A stretch of 64,000 nt of DNA, taken from NCBI GenBank assembly GCA_003056245.1, contig MVDH01000001.1, positions 1,550,716 to 1,614,715 of the forward strand. The letters run 5' to 3'. Shown one piece after another: positions 46,474 to 55,190 of the stretch. A model generated the notes under the pieces. That model searched no databases and was not told the DNA's origin. It was given only the letters and a program-made list of their open reading frames with translations. The position numbers were made by a program, and so were the translations under genes. Position 1 is the first letter of the stretch. Each line of letters opens with the position of its first letter. The stretch comes from Cellvibrio sp. 79. GTDB lineage: Bacteria > Pseudomonadota > Gammaproteobacteria > Pseudomonadales > Cellvibrionaceae.

Positions 46474-47586
46474 ATGTTGAGCAATCCTGTTCCTCCAATT
46501 TCTACCCGGTTATATGAAGGTTTTTATAGTCGCAACAAGTGGTTGGGCAACTATTTTTTATTTCGGCAACATGAAGCTTACAAAGCTGGATGCTTTTCTG
46601 AAATTGAAGGATTTTTGAATTCAATTGGGAAAAACAATTCAATGCTTGCGCATCGATTTAGAGGATCTCTTCTTGGTCTTGCAATCGGAGATGCACTAGG
46701 GACGACTCTCGAATTTTCCCCCCGCGCTGCTGATGAGTTACACACAGAAATTATTGGTGGTGGTCCCTTTAATTTAAAAGCTGGTGAGTGGACAGATGAT
46801 ACCAGCATGGCTCTGTGCTTAGCTCACAGTTTGATACGTAGTAATGGTTTTTCTGCGCAAGATCAAATGGAGTTGTATCAAGCTTGGTGGCGAGATGGTT
46901 TTCTTAGTTCTAATGGAAAATGTTTCGATATTGGAAATACTATTCTTCAAGCTCTAAGAAGTTTTGAGATTTCAAATAATCCGATTTCTGGATCTGCCGA
47001 CGAGTTTTCGGCAGGAAATGGTGCTTTGATGAGGGTTGCACCAGCGGCTCTTTTTTTTGCATCGAATTGTACTGATGCTATCGAAAAGGCGGGTGAAAGT
47101 TCTAAAACTACTCATGGAAATGTGCAGTCGATAGATGCGTGCCGATATTATGCTGGCCTGATACTAGGGGCTATCAACGGCAAATCGAAAGAAGATATTC
47201 TTTCTTCATGTTATTCCCCAGTAGCTGATGTATGGAAATACTTTCCTTTATGTGATCAAGTTAGAATGGTTGCCGAAGGAACCTTCAAAAATAAAAATAG
47301 AGAGCAAATAAAATCATCAGGTTATGTAATTGATAGTATGGAGGCTGCATTATGGGCTTTTTACAATACAAATACATTTGAAGAGGGTTTGATTAGGGCA
47401 GTTAATTTGGGCGGGGATTCCGATACTATAGGTGCTATTTATGGTCAATTAGCCGGTGCGTATTATGGGGAGCCTAATATACCTTTTAGATACATTCAGC
47501 CGTTAAAACATTGGCATTACTTTTATTATTTTGCTGACGAATTGCTAGCGTATTACGATGGAAGAGATCAATTGATGAGTCGGTAA
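46474..47586 (+). CDS. Second ADP-ribosylglycohydrolase, paralogue of the preceding gene
   Basis: The 370-residue product has the same layout as its neighbour: HRFRGSLLGLAIGDALGTTLEF, WTDDTSMALCLAHSLI, KTTHGNVQSIDACRYYAG and NLGGDSDTIGAIYGQLAGAYYGE, again with complete metal ligands. The N-terminal 60 residues differ more. It looks like a tandem duplicate that has diverged, either a backup or an immunity to a related ART toxin carried by other strains. The ribosome site is weak. The 172-base gap to the first copy holds no recognisable feature. Confidence 0.85.
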   Translation: MLSNPVPPISTRLYEGFYSRNKWLGNYFLFRQHEAYKAGCFSEIEGFLNSIGKNNSMLAHRFRGSLLGLAIGDALGTTLEFSPRAADELHTEIIGGGPFNLKAGEWTDDTSMALCLAHSLIRSNGFSAQDQMELYQAWWRDGFLSSNGKCFDIGNTILQALRSFEISNNPISGSADEFSAGNGALMRVAPAALFFASNCTDAIEKAGESSKTTHGNVQSIDACRYYAGLILGAINGKSKEDILSSCYSPVADVWKYFPLCDQVRMVAEGTFKNKNREQIKSSGYVIDSMEAALWAFYNTNTFEEGLIRAVNLGGDSDTIGAIYGQLAGAYYGEPNIPFRYIQPLKHWHYFYYFADELLAYYDGRDQLMSR

Positions 47587-47942
47587 ATATTTGGTTAGCT
47601 CGTGATTATTTTGTCTTTGAGAGGGGCACGTCTTGAAGATCGTTTTAAAGATAAATAAAAATACTCCCTTTTAATTCAGGTTAGCCAGTTGGCATGCTTC
47701 GCGCTTTATTTTTCTCTCTTTGATATATGGTGTAGCTATGTGGTCTCAGGTCACATAGCTTGAGTTACCTTGCACAAAGTTACGTTTCCTTCGAAAATTA
47801 AATGCTTGCTGAAGAGTAGGGGCTGTGGCTATGTGATTTAATATTCAGCGAAGCCACAACATAAATTGCAAATCCAAAATTCACCGAAAAAAATTCCTTA
47901 TGAGCAATTCACTCATAATCTTCTAGTAATATCTCCGCATCA
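47587..47942. other. AT-rich intergenic stretch in the Rhs island
   Basis: About 355 bases with no ORF or RNA gene that I can recognise. It contains a small inverted pair (gctatgtgg... near 47735 and 47829) and leads into the Rhs-tip relic. Probably debris from cassette recombination. Confidence 0.4.
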
Positions 47943-48626
47943 GGAAATCAATATTATTTAGATCATCTGTGAGCCCTGCAAGAAATCACTAACTCGCGCG
48001 ATCTGCATTACAACCGCTTCCGCTATTACGATCCGGAATGCGGCCGGTTTATTAGTCAAGACCCGATAGGATTATTGGGTGAGGTAAATAATTACCAGTA
48101 TGTGCCGAACCCGACTGGGTGGGTTGATCCACTTGGATTGAGTTGTAAAGAGGAAAAATATAGCAACTTAAAAGAGATGGAATCAGAGTATAAAGCCGAA
48201 GAGCTAGGGTTTGCCAAAGCTTGGGCGGATTTGCCTTTTGATGTTGAGGTCGAATATCTTGAATCAGCAGCTCAAAGAGCAAAATTTGAGGTCTTTGTTA
48301 AAGATGGACTAATGGTCGATTCCGTTGGAACACCATTAGATACAAGTAACTCCAACACAGGAAAGTATATCTTTGTGATGAACTCCCAAGGGCAAATCTT
48401 TGCCGGAGCTCCACGAATTTTTGAGTTTCATCATTCATCATTTTTGGCTGGTGCTCCTGTAGCTTCTGCAGGAGAAATTGATGTCGCCCATGGCCTTTTA
48501 TTGATGAATAACAATGACAGTGGACATTACAAACCAAATAATGATCACAATGATCAGTTTTTCTCTGAAATGAAAGAACGTGGTATAGATGCCAGCAAAA
48601 CTAGAGAGTATGTAAAAAAGGATTAG
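47943..48626 (+). pseudogene. Displaced Rhs tip with a second toxin domain (orphan cassette)
   Basis: The frame reads GNQYYLDHL, stop (TGA 47970-47972), then [37 protein letters not shown] and on through [11 protein letters not shown]. It is the end of an Rhs shell with a stop and an internal deletion of about 120 bases compared with the full gene at 44161-44340. The frame is open from 47973 and fuses to about 155 residues of another toxin: its tail has [20 protein letters not shown], then [28 protein letters not shown] recognise this H-SF-G-P-AGE / SGHY-P pattern as recurrent at polymorphic-toxin ends, but cannot name the activity. It lacks its own shell, so it is silent unless recombined into the full Rhs gene. 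Confidence 0.8.
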
Positions 48627-48629
48627 GTT

Positions 48630-49001
48630 ATGAATGCATATGAAGAATTGAGATTACATGGTGCAGAAATTAAGAATGAAAAAAAAACAGGCACATTAAT
48701 TGTAGGATTCTCGTCGCAAAAGTTAACCAATGCACAGCTAAGATTGTTAAAAAAACTGGACGGTGAATTTTTGCTGGCTTTCTATGGTTGTGATTTTACA
48801 GAGTGCGATCTTTCTATTTTGGAAGATTCAGAAATATCCAATGTGGCTGTTATTTATTCAAGGTTTACAGATAAAGAAATGAATGATTTTGTTAAGGTGA
48901 GGAAATTGAAAAAAATGAAAATTTTTGACACTCAAGTAACTAAAGGTGCTCTTAACGATATACTTCATGTAAACCCAAACTTAGATGTCAAATTGGACTA
49001 A
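48630..49001 (+). CDS. Probable immunity protein of the orphan Rhs toxin
   Basis: The 123-residue acidic-basic mixed protein begins 4 bases after the orphan toxin stop codon, the typical immunity position. It has repeating LxxLxx/FxxCxx patterns (LTNAQLRLLKKLDGEF, FTECDLSILEDSEISNV, FTDKEMNDFVKVRKLKKM) that suggest a short leucine-rich-repeat-like solenoid. No signal peptide, so it should act in the cytoplasm. I do not recognise a named immunity family. Confidence 0.7.
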   Translation: MNAYEELRLHGAEIKNEKKTGTLIVGFSSQKLTNAQLRLLKKLDGEFLLAFYGCDFTECDLSILEDSEISNVAVIYSRFTDKEMNDFVKVRKLKKMKIFDTQVTKGALNDILHVNPNLDVKLD

Positions 49002-49043
49002 TTGTTAATGACATTAAGTTAATAATTAATTTAGTTGAAAAAA

Positions 49044-49754
49044 ATGATAAATAATTTTGGTAAATCATTTGGTCTTGATTACATTTGTTCAGATGTTCAC
49101 GGGAATTTTTCCATTCTTGAAGCACAGCTGAAAAGTGTTAATTTTGACCCTTCAAAAGATCGACTCTTTTCACTTGGCGATTTAATTGATAGAGGCGATG
49201 AGTCCGATCAATTTATTGAGTGGTTGGAAAAGCCCTGGTTTTTTGCGATTCAGGGGAATCATGAGCGCATGCTAATTAATGCTGTTCGTAGTCAATCTGA
49301 TTATGTTCGCAATCAATGGTTTTCCTGGGGTGGGAGTTGGGCTGAGGATCTTGATGATGAAACGCTCATGCGGTATTGCCTCGCTCTTGAAAAACTTCCT
49401 ATCGCAATCGAGCTGGAACTTGCTGATTCAAGGCGTATTGGATTGGTACATGCATCGTTACCTCGTATTGCGGATTGGGTGCAAATAAAAAAGCATTTGG
49501 AGAAATTATCAGTTGATCAAATCGAGTCGGACAGGTTGGCAAATGAGATGTTGTGGGGTCGATTAATATCTGATTTTGATAGCATTGATTTGGCTAATGT
49601 TCCGCATGTGAAAAATATTGACCATGTTTATCATGGCCACACTATCGTTAGTCATTACACCACAATAGGCAATCGCACCTATATGGATTTGGGTAGCTAT
49701 TCCACTGGCATCATAGGGTTAATTAATCCCGCTAACCATTTGGATTTGCTTTAG
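49044..49754 (+). CDS. PP2A-like serine/threonine (metallo)phosphatase
   Basis: The 236-residue product has the three metal motifs of phosphoprotein phosphatases: DVHGNFSIL (DxHG), GDLIDRGDES (GDxxDRG) and IQGNHERML (GNHE), with a later VHASLPR and HGHTIVSH. It resembles phage lambda phosphatase and PrpA/PrpB. It could remove phosphate from proteins or small molecules. It lies inside the Rhs island in the toxin/immunity zone, so a role there cannot be excluded, but the family is common outside such loci too. Start ATG 49044 chosen over TTG 49035; neither has a strong ribosome site. Confidence 0.85.
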   Translation: MINNFGKSFGLDYICSDVHGNFSILEAQLKSVNFDPSKDRLFSLGDLIDRGDESDQFIEWLEKPWFFAIQGNHERMLINAVRSQSDYVRNQWFSWGGSWAEDLDDETLMRYCLALEKLPIAIELELADSRRIGLVHASLPRIADWVQIKKHLEKLSVDQIESDRLANEMLWGRLISDFDSIDLANVPHVKNIDHVYHGHTIVSHYTTIGNRTYMDLGSYSTGIIGLINPANHLDLL

Positions 49755-49911
49755 AAGGGACAAGTTGTTTTCGTAAATGTAGCTGGATTATATTTTGTGT
49801 TGGTAGTCATAAAGTCCATGCCGACAAAAAATAGTCCTGCCTCACCAGCTAAAAAATCCCAAAGTATTAGAGTCTGAGTAGCGCGCGACGAATATCGTAA
49901 TGCAATATATC

Positions 49912-49968
49912 TATTATGATCCTGAATGTGGGTGCTCTATTACGCAGGACCCGATTGAATTCGAATAA
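49912..49968 (+). pseudogene. Third Rhs-tip relic
   Basis: A short frame reads YYDPECGCSITQDPIEFE and stop, matching the shell-end motif [17 protein letters not shown] of the full Rhs protein. It is too short to be a gene and marks a former cassette boundary upstream of the gene at 49993. Confidence 0.75.
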
Positions 49969-49992
49969 AACGACTTTATAGAGGGTGAAATA

Positions 49993-50322
49993 ATGGCCAT
50001 TTGTTTTTGCAAAAAGCATGGTGATTCAGGTGTTGTTTCCTGCATTTCAAAAGATGTTTGTGAGGATGTTTTAGGGCGATCTAATGAAGCTATAAATAAT
50101 ATATACATTGTAGTTATTAAGGTCTTTGATGCGGAAGAGTTTCTGTTTGACCAGATTAATTATGTCAGTGAATCTATATTTAAGCTTTATAATTTAAGTG
50201 TGAAGTATGAGGTACACAGTGAATCTGACGAGGAAAATCTAAATTCATTTTTTCCGGAAACTAGCGGTGCTTGCGGAAAATGCTTTGAAGAATATATTTT
50301 GTCTAGAAATCTGATAGCTTAG
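49993..50322 (+). CDS. Unidentified small protein in the Rhs island, possible immunity
   Basis: The 109-residue protein has cysteine pairs at each end (CFCKKHGDSG near the start; SGACGKCFEEY near the end), which could bind a metal. The middle is acidic and hydrophobic (IYIVVIKVFDAEEFLFDQI). GAGGG lies 9 bases before the ATG, a good start. It follows directly after the third Rhs relic, where an immunity gene would stand. I do not recognise the family. Confidence 0.6.
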   Translation: MAICFCKKHGDSGVVSCISKDVCEDVLGRSNEAINNIYIVVIKVFDAEEFLFDQINYVSESIFKLYNLSVKYEVHSESDEENLNSFFPETSGACGKCFEEYILSRNLIA

Positions 50323-50483
50323 GGTTCACTTTTTGAGGCAGGAAATTTAAGCCGGTGATTTTAATTAACAGATAATCACAGAAAACTTATAAGAATATAA
50401 CTTTGCGATTCAACTGATTTTTAAGTTTTATTAAATGTAATTCTTCAGGTACATCATCCAGCAATCGATTGAAAAGGACGATC

Positions 50484-51674
50484 ATGATCCCCGCAGTAAA
50501 AAACAATCAATACAGTATTGCATTCGATCCCAAGAGCGATATTGCCTATCTTTTGTTTGAAACAATCTATCAAGGCGAAACTGAAACACCAATAATCCAA
50601 TTACCAAGGGAGCTTTGGAATTGTTATGTAAAGTATGGTGATAAAGAATTTTCAGCTTGGGTTAAGCGTATTGATGAAGATTATCAAGTCGGGAGATTTT
50701 CTAGGGAAAACCCACGGATCTACACTGATTATCAACTTGCTTCAACCGAGGAAATAAATGCAATAAAGCAATGTTTTGACGGAAATGTAACTCTCATAGA
50801 GAAAGAGGCATTGCGGTTATTATCGTTATATGATGATCGGGGAATAGTTTCACACTGTGTAGCTGAGATGCTAAAGCAAGGAAGACTTATTTCTATTGAG
50901 CTTTTTTGTTTGACATTTTTCTTTTACGAAAATGAAGAACCTTTGGTTGATAATCAAGGTAATATTTTAATTGCCAAAGCCAATACCAGAGAAGCTCAGC
51001 GCAGGCTTAACGACAACTCTCTTATGGGATGTCCTGACGCTGCTTTGATTGCGCTAGGTTTCTTGGCTAGCGGAGCTAATCTTCGTAGAATATTTTTTAG
51101 GTTTTCAATTTTGAGTGGTCTAGAAAAAGAGTTTAATTTTCGCTATTTGCGAGAGCGGGTATACTACTACATAGACTATGCTTCAAAAATTAATCCTGAT
51201 GAGGGTGATGGATCTAATTTGGAACTATTAGTACAACAATTCAAGAAAGAGTTTCCTTCCAGTCATCAATTTGAATTAACAAAAGACAATGTATATATCC
51301 CGCATTGGATGTTTATGGAGCAGACTCTCGCGTGGGAATATGATTGTATAGATTATATGGAACAATGCTTCATTGAATTTGATATGCAGCTTGATCGTAG
51401 GGATTTGCTTAATCTTTTGTATCTTCCTTCTGAACGAGATTGGCATTGGAATAGCTATTCGTTAGGGCAGGCGATAAAATACTGTAACCAAGATCCAGAA
51501 TATTTCACAAAAGATACGGTTCGTAAGCCCAAAATGCCTATTGCGGGGTATGAAAATTTTGTCGTATCTGTTTGGTTGCATTACATCCGATTTTTTAAGC
51601 CAAATTTACATGTTACCCGTGAAAATATAAACTCCGTTTTAAACAGATTTGTCAGCGGTTGGAACGGTGATTAA
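50484..51674 (+). CDS. Unidentified protein at the end of the Rhs island
   Basis: The 396-residue soluble protein has a mixed alpha/beta composition, no signal peptide or membrane segment, and many aromatic residues. The N-terminal part (IAFDPKSDIAYLLFETIYQG) is beta-like, the rest mostly helical. AT-rich codon use matches the toxin and immunity genes rather than the core genes. AAAGGA stands shortly before ATG 50484; the frame also allows TTG 50469. It could be an immunity or an accessory gene of a lost cassette. I do not recognise it. Confidence 0.6.
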   Translation: MIPAVKNNQYSIAFDPKSDIAYLLFETIYQGETETPIIQLPRELWNCYVKYGDKEFSAWVKRIDEDYQVGRFSRENPRIYTDYQLASTEEINAIKQCFDGNVTLIEKEALRLLSLYDDRGIVSHCVAEMLKQGRLISIELFCLTFFFYENEEPLVDNQGNILIAKANTREAQRRLNDNSLMGCPDAALIALGFLASGANLRRIFFRFSILSGLEKEFNFRYLRERVYYYIDYASKINPDEGDGSNLELLVQQFKKEFPSSHQFELTKDNVYIPHWMFMEQTLAWEYDCIDYMEQCFIEFDMQLDRRDLLNLLYLPSERDWHWNSYSLGQAIKYCNQDPEYFTKDTVRKPKMPIAGYENFVVSVWLHYIRFFKPNLHVTRENINSVLNRFVSGWNGD

Positions 51675-51869
51675 GACAATAGATTTATGCCAAAATCTCA
51701 CCTCCTCAAAACTCGTCGCTAAAAACATTTAGCCCCAACGTAACACTCCACATTAATTTCTTGGCTTTCTAATTGCTTATCTTCAAAGAACGGCAGGCAA
51801 TTCGTCTTTTTTGCTTGCCAACCTTATTTTCATTGCAATTTCTAACCATCCAAATTGTAAGGAGTACAT

Positions 51870-53393
51870 ATGTCATCGCCTGATGTATTTGAAAATCGTA
51901 GCGCGGGTATTTTGTTGCATCCGACATCGCTTCCGGATTCGGAGAGTTGTTGGGGAAATGAGCGACAGAATGCTTTTGGTACATTGGGGCAGGAGGCGTT
52001 TAATTTTATTGATTTTATGGCGGCGGCAGGATTGAAGGTGTGGCAGGTTTTGCCGTTGGTGCCTACGGAGGATAATTTATCGCCTTACCAATCCTATTCG
52101 GTGCACGCGGGTAATCCGGATTTAATTAGTATTGATGGATTGGTAAAGCGTGGGTGGATTGATCAGGGATGTGTTCAGCTAGGGGAAAAAAGTCGACAAG
52201 GATTAGCTGAATTGCGCCGTCACTGTGCCCAATCTTTTTATCAATATATTAATGGTGATGCTGGCGGTGAAACCCGAAAACAATTTGAGGAATTTTGTGC
52301 AGCAGAAGGGAGCTGGTTAAATGATTTTGCGTTGTTTTCGGCATTAAGGAAAAAGTTTTCCGGTAGTAGTTGGGTGGATTGGCCGGTTGAGTTGCGCAAG
52401 CGTGAACCTGCTGCGCTTGAGCAACAGAAGAATGAGTTGAAAGAGGATATAGGTTGCATTTATTTCGAACAATTTGCGTTTTTTAGCCAATGGCTTGATC
52501 TAAAAAATTATGCTAACCAAAAAGGTATTTCTGTATTGGGTGATATCCCGATTTTTGTGGGGCATAACAGCGCCGATGTGTGGGCTGAACCGCATTATTT
52601 TTCGCTGGATGAAAACGGTAATGCACTCACTGTGGCCGGTGTGCCGCCGGATGCATTTTCCGAATCGGGCCAGCGTTGGGGAAATCCGCATTATCGTTGG
52701 GACGTGATGGAGAAAGATGGTTTCCAATGGTGGCTGGGGCGCTTCGGTACACAAAAAAAACTATTTGATTTGATTCGCATCGACCATTTTCGCGGTTTTC
52801 ATTCGGTGTATGAAATTCCGGGGGATAAACCGGATGCGCGTGAAGGAAAGTGGATTGATACTCCCGGCGATGCGTTATTGCAAGCCTGTTTCAATCGTAA
52901 TCCGGATTTGAAATTGGTGGCTGAGAATTTAGGAGAAATTCCTCCCGAACTTGAAGACTTGCGCTTGAAATTTAATTTGCCGGGAATGCTGGTGCTGCAT
53001 TTTGCGTTTGAGAGCGATGATAATCCGCTGCAACTTCATCATCACACCGAACATAACATTGCTTATACCGGCACCCATGATAATGACACCACGGTTGGCT
53101 GGTTTAACGAATTGAGTGATGAAGAGCGCAAACGTTTTGACGATTATGATTTTCAGGCTGAGGATGAAATGCCGTGGTATTTAATTGATATGGCATTCGC
53201 ATCCGCTGCAAAACTGGCGATTATTCCCATGCAGGATTTTCTGGCGCTCGGTAGTGATAGCCGTATGAATATGCCCGGTACTCCCGATAAAAACTGGCGC
53301 TGGCGTTTTGCCTGGGGGCAGGTTGATGGGAGCCTTGCTGGTGCTATCAAACAGCGCGTAGAAAAATATAATCGTCTGCCATTAGCTAATTAA
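51870..53393 (+). CDS. malQ: 4-alpha-glucanotransferase (amylomaltase)
   Basis: The 507-residue GH77 enzyme opens RSAGILLHPTSLPDSESCWGNE, then KVWQVLPLVPTEDNLSPYQSYSVHAGNPDLIS. The nucleophile aspartate lies in FDLIRIDHFRGFHSVYEIP, the acid/base glutamate in LKLVAENLGEIPPE, and the third carboxylate in IAYTGTHDNDTTVGWF. It moves glucan segments between maltodextrins in the cytoplasm in starch or glycogen use. GGAG precedes the ATG. The next small gene starts one base after its stop codon. Confidence 0.95.
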   Translation: MSSPDVFENRSAGILLHPTSLPDSESCWGNERQNAFGTLGQEAFNFIDFMAAAGLKVWQVLPLVPTEDNLSPYQSYSVHAGNPDLISIDGLVKRGWIDQGCVQLGEKSRQGLAELRRHCAQSFYQYINGDAGGETRKQFEEFCAAEGSWLNDFALFSALRKKFSGSSWVDWPVELRKREPAALEQQKNELKEDIGCIYFEQFAFFSQWLDLKNYANQKGISVLGDIPIFVGHNSADVWAEPHYFSLDENGNALTVAGVPPDAFSESGQRWGNPHYRWDVMEKDGFQWWLGRFGTQKKLFDLIRIDHFRGFHSVYEIPGDKPDAREGKWIDTPGDALLQACFNRNPDLKLVAENLGEIPPELEDLRLKFNLPGMLVLHFAFESDDNPLQLHHHTEHNIAYTGTHDNDTTVGWFNELSDEERKRFDDYDFQAEDEMPWYLIDMAFASAAKLAIIPMQDFLALGSDSRMNMPGTPDKNWRWRFAWGQVDGSLAGAIKQRVEKYNRLPLAN

Positions 53394-53394
53394 C

Positions 53395-53637
53395 ATGATT
53401 AGCCAGACGATTATTGCGATCCTCGGGGTCCTGTCTGTGTGGTTGAGCCAGGACCCCGATATACATCGGCGCAAATATGCATGCTGGTTCGGTTTGGCGG
53501 GGCAACCATTCTGGTTTTATATTTCTTACACTGAGCAGCAGTGGGGAATATTTTTCCTGAGTTTTGTTTATACCTTTGCATGGATACGCGGGTTTAAAGT
53601 GTATTGGTTCGATAAAACCCGGGAACAAGAAATATAA
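53395..53637 (+). CDS. Small inner-membrane protein
   Basis: The 80-residue product has two or three hydrophobic segments (TIIAILGVLSVWLSQ, CWFGLAGQPFWFYIS, GIFFLSFVYTFAWIRGF) with the short loop DPDIHRRKYA. It begins two bases after the malQ stop codon and is probably read with it. No function can be assigned. The high hydrophobicity and gene order support a real gene. Confidence 0.65.
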   Translation: MISQTIIAILGVLSVWLSQDPDIHRRKYACWFGLAGQPFWFYISYTEQQWGIFFLSFVYTFAWIRGFKVYWFDKTREQEI

Positions 53638-53655
53638 GAGAAAATGATTCGTTAG

Positions 53656-53682
53656 TTAATTTTTTACCGGTTAAAAAATTAT
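53656..53682. terminator. Weak bidirectional terminator-like palindrome
   Basis: ttaattttttacc pairs with ggttaaaaaatta with one bulge, between the convergent membrane-protein and LysR genes. The A/T-rich stem is weak. Confidence 0.35.
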
Positions 53683-53700
53683 TGAATTTTACTTCAACGG

Positions 53701-54612
53701 TTATTTTTCTGAAGTATGAAATCGGCGGGCCAGTTCTACAAACGCGCGCACATAATCGATATTCATATCCGCTTCGCGAATACCGAGATAAATATTTTTG
53801 TGGATACCTTGCTTACCCAAACGCACCGGCACTACGTCAAGCTTGCTTGCATACTCTTCCACTAACCAGCGCGGTAATGCGGTAACGCCGCGACCACTGG
53901 CAACCATCTGCAACATAATGTCAGTAGTCTCAATCGGTTTATGGCGTTTAGGGCTGATGCCGACAGGTGCCAGGAACTGGTTGTAGATATCCAGCCGCTC
54001 AACGGAGACAGGATAGGTGATCAATACTTCAGAACTTAAATTTTCCGGTTCAATATATTTTGCCTTGGCGAGCGGGTGAGCGCTGTTCACCACCAGCACC
54101 TGTTCATAATCAAATACAGGTTCGTAATGCAAACCGGGTTTGTATAGCGGGTCTGGCGTTACCAATAAATCAATCTCATAACCAAACAATGCACCGAGTC
54201 CTCCGAACTGGAATTTTTGTTTTACATCCACTTCCACATCGGGCCATGCAGATAAGAACGGCGAAACCAATTTCAATAACCATTGATAGCAAGGGTGGCA
54301 TTCCATTCCGATACGCAACTCGCCGCGCTCGCCTTCGGCATATTGGCGGATGCGTTCTTCAGCGTGATCCAGTTGCGGCAACACGCGATTGGCGACGGCC
54401 AGTAAATATTGCCCTGCCTGGGTGAGTTTCAAGCTGCGGCCTTCGCGTATCCAAATATCTGTACCCAGGTTGTGCTCGAGTTTCTTGATGGTATGACTCA
54501 ACGCCGATTGCGTGAGGTACAACTTTTCTGCAGCAGCAGTTAATGATCCCTGGCGGTCAACTTCCCGAACTACAGCTAAATGGATTCTCTCCAGCATGGT
54601 GCCATTGCTCAT
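53701..54612 (-). CDS. MetR-like LysR-family regulator
   Basis: The 303-residue product has the helix-turn-helix VVREVDRQGSLTAAAEKLYLTQSALSHTIKKLEHNLGTDIWIREGRSLKLTQAG. The effector domain contains LRIGMECHPCYQWLLKLVSPFL, EIDLLVTPDPLYKPGLHYEPVFDYE and LITYPVSVERLDIYNQFLAPVGISP, which match the MetR branch closely. MetR activates methionine synthesis genes with homocysteine as co-factor. No met gene is in the window, so the target is elsewhere or the branch has another role. Divergent from the iron operon. Confidence 0.82.
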   Translation of the reverse strand: MSNGTMLERIHLAVVREVDRQGSLTAAAEKLYLTQSALSHTIKKLEHNLGTDIWIREGRSLKLTQAGQYLLAVANRVLPQLDHAEERIRQYAEGERGELRIGMECHPCYQWLLKLVSPFLSAWPDVEVDVKQKFQFGGLGALFGYEIDLLVTPDPLYKPGLHYEPVFDYEQVLVVNSAHPLAKAKYIEPENLSSEVLITYPVSVERLDIYNQFLAPVGISPKRHKPIETTDIMLQMVASGRGVTALPRWLVEEYASKLDVVPVRLGKQGIHKNIYLGIREADMNIDYVRAFVELARRFHTSEK

Positions 54613-54795
54613 TTTGATGTGTGAATAAAACTAATCGATTTCGGAAAAAATACCATTTTTAATCATGAGTTAACAAGCGTGGGATACGTCTTGGAGTTGA
54701 AGTACCGGCTGGCGTTGGGCTAGGAGGTGTTCTCCAGAGTATCTAAATGCTTTCTTTGTCTAATCAGATTGGCTTTAAAAGTTTAGATGCCATAA

Positions 54796-54814
54796 AATGA
54801 GAAAAATTATCATT
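54796..54814. promoter_or_regulatory. Candidate Fur box upstream of the DUF3649-PepSY-DUF3325 operon
   Basis: aatgagaaaaattatcatt: AATGA, 9 bases, TCATT, a 19-bp inverted repeat matching the Fur-box form, 67 bases before the first gene. Iron-sufficient Fur would repress the operon. Confidence 0.7.
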
Positions 54815-54881
54815 TAATGGGTGGTCGCATTAGTGCGGCTTATTTGAAGCCGGAGGTATTGGCGTTCAGCCAGAAGTAATT

Positions 54882-55178
54882 ATGTCCACATCAACATTGT
54901 CAGCTCGCCATGTCATTTCACGCATAGGTGCCGGAGTGCTGGGCGGTTATGCCTTCGTCTGGGGTTTTATCGCACTCGGGATCGCCGGGCTTTATGCCCT
55001 GGATGTGCCATTTCACGATGCGGAAGCGGTGTCCAATATCCTAGGTTTCCTGCTGTTTTTAACCGTGTTCCTGTGGGCGTTTGCGGCGCGGAGTGTGAAT
55101 CGTGTATGGCTGGTGTTAGTTGGCGGCGGTTTGTTGATGACCGGCATCGCCACGTTGATTGAACAATCGCTGGTTTAA
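54882..55178 (+). CDS. Small membrane protein, DUF3649-like
   Basis: The 98-residue product has three hydrophobic segments (AGVLGGYAFVWGFIALGIAGLYALDV, ILGFLLFLTVFLWAFAA, WLVLVGGGLLMTGIATLI). Small proteins of this type precede PepSY-type siderophore reductases. It is the first gene of the Fur-box operon, 12 bases ahead of the PepSY gene. It probably helps iron-siderophore reduction or export of the released siderophore; the exact role is unknown. Confidence 0.75.
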   Translation: MSTSTLSARHVISRIGAGVLGGYAFVWGFIALGIAGLYALDVPFHDAEAVSNILGFLLFLTVFLWAFAARSVNRVWLVLVGGGLLMTGIATLIEQSLV

Positions 55179-55190
55179 GGGGAGGCATCC

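Noticed and set aside
49044..49754. Phosphatase as a third Rhs toxin
   Set aside because: The frame is not fused to any Rhs tip and the family is widespread as ordinary protein phosphatases; only its position is suggestive.
53395..53637. Small membrane protein as a PnuC fragment
   Set aside because: Hydrophobic pattern and short length are compatible, but no PnuC motif can be seen, so no name was given.
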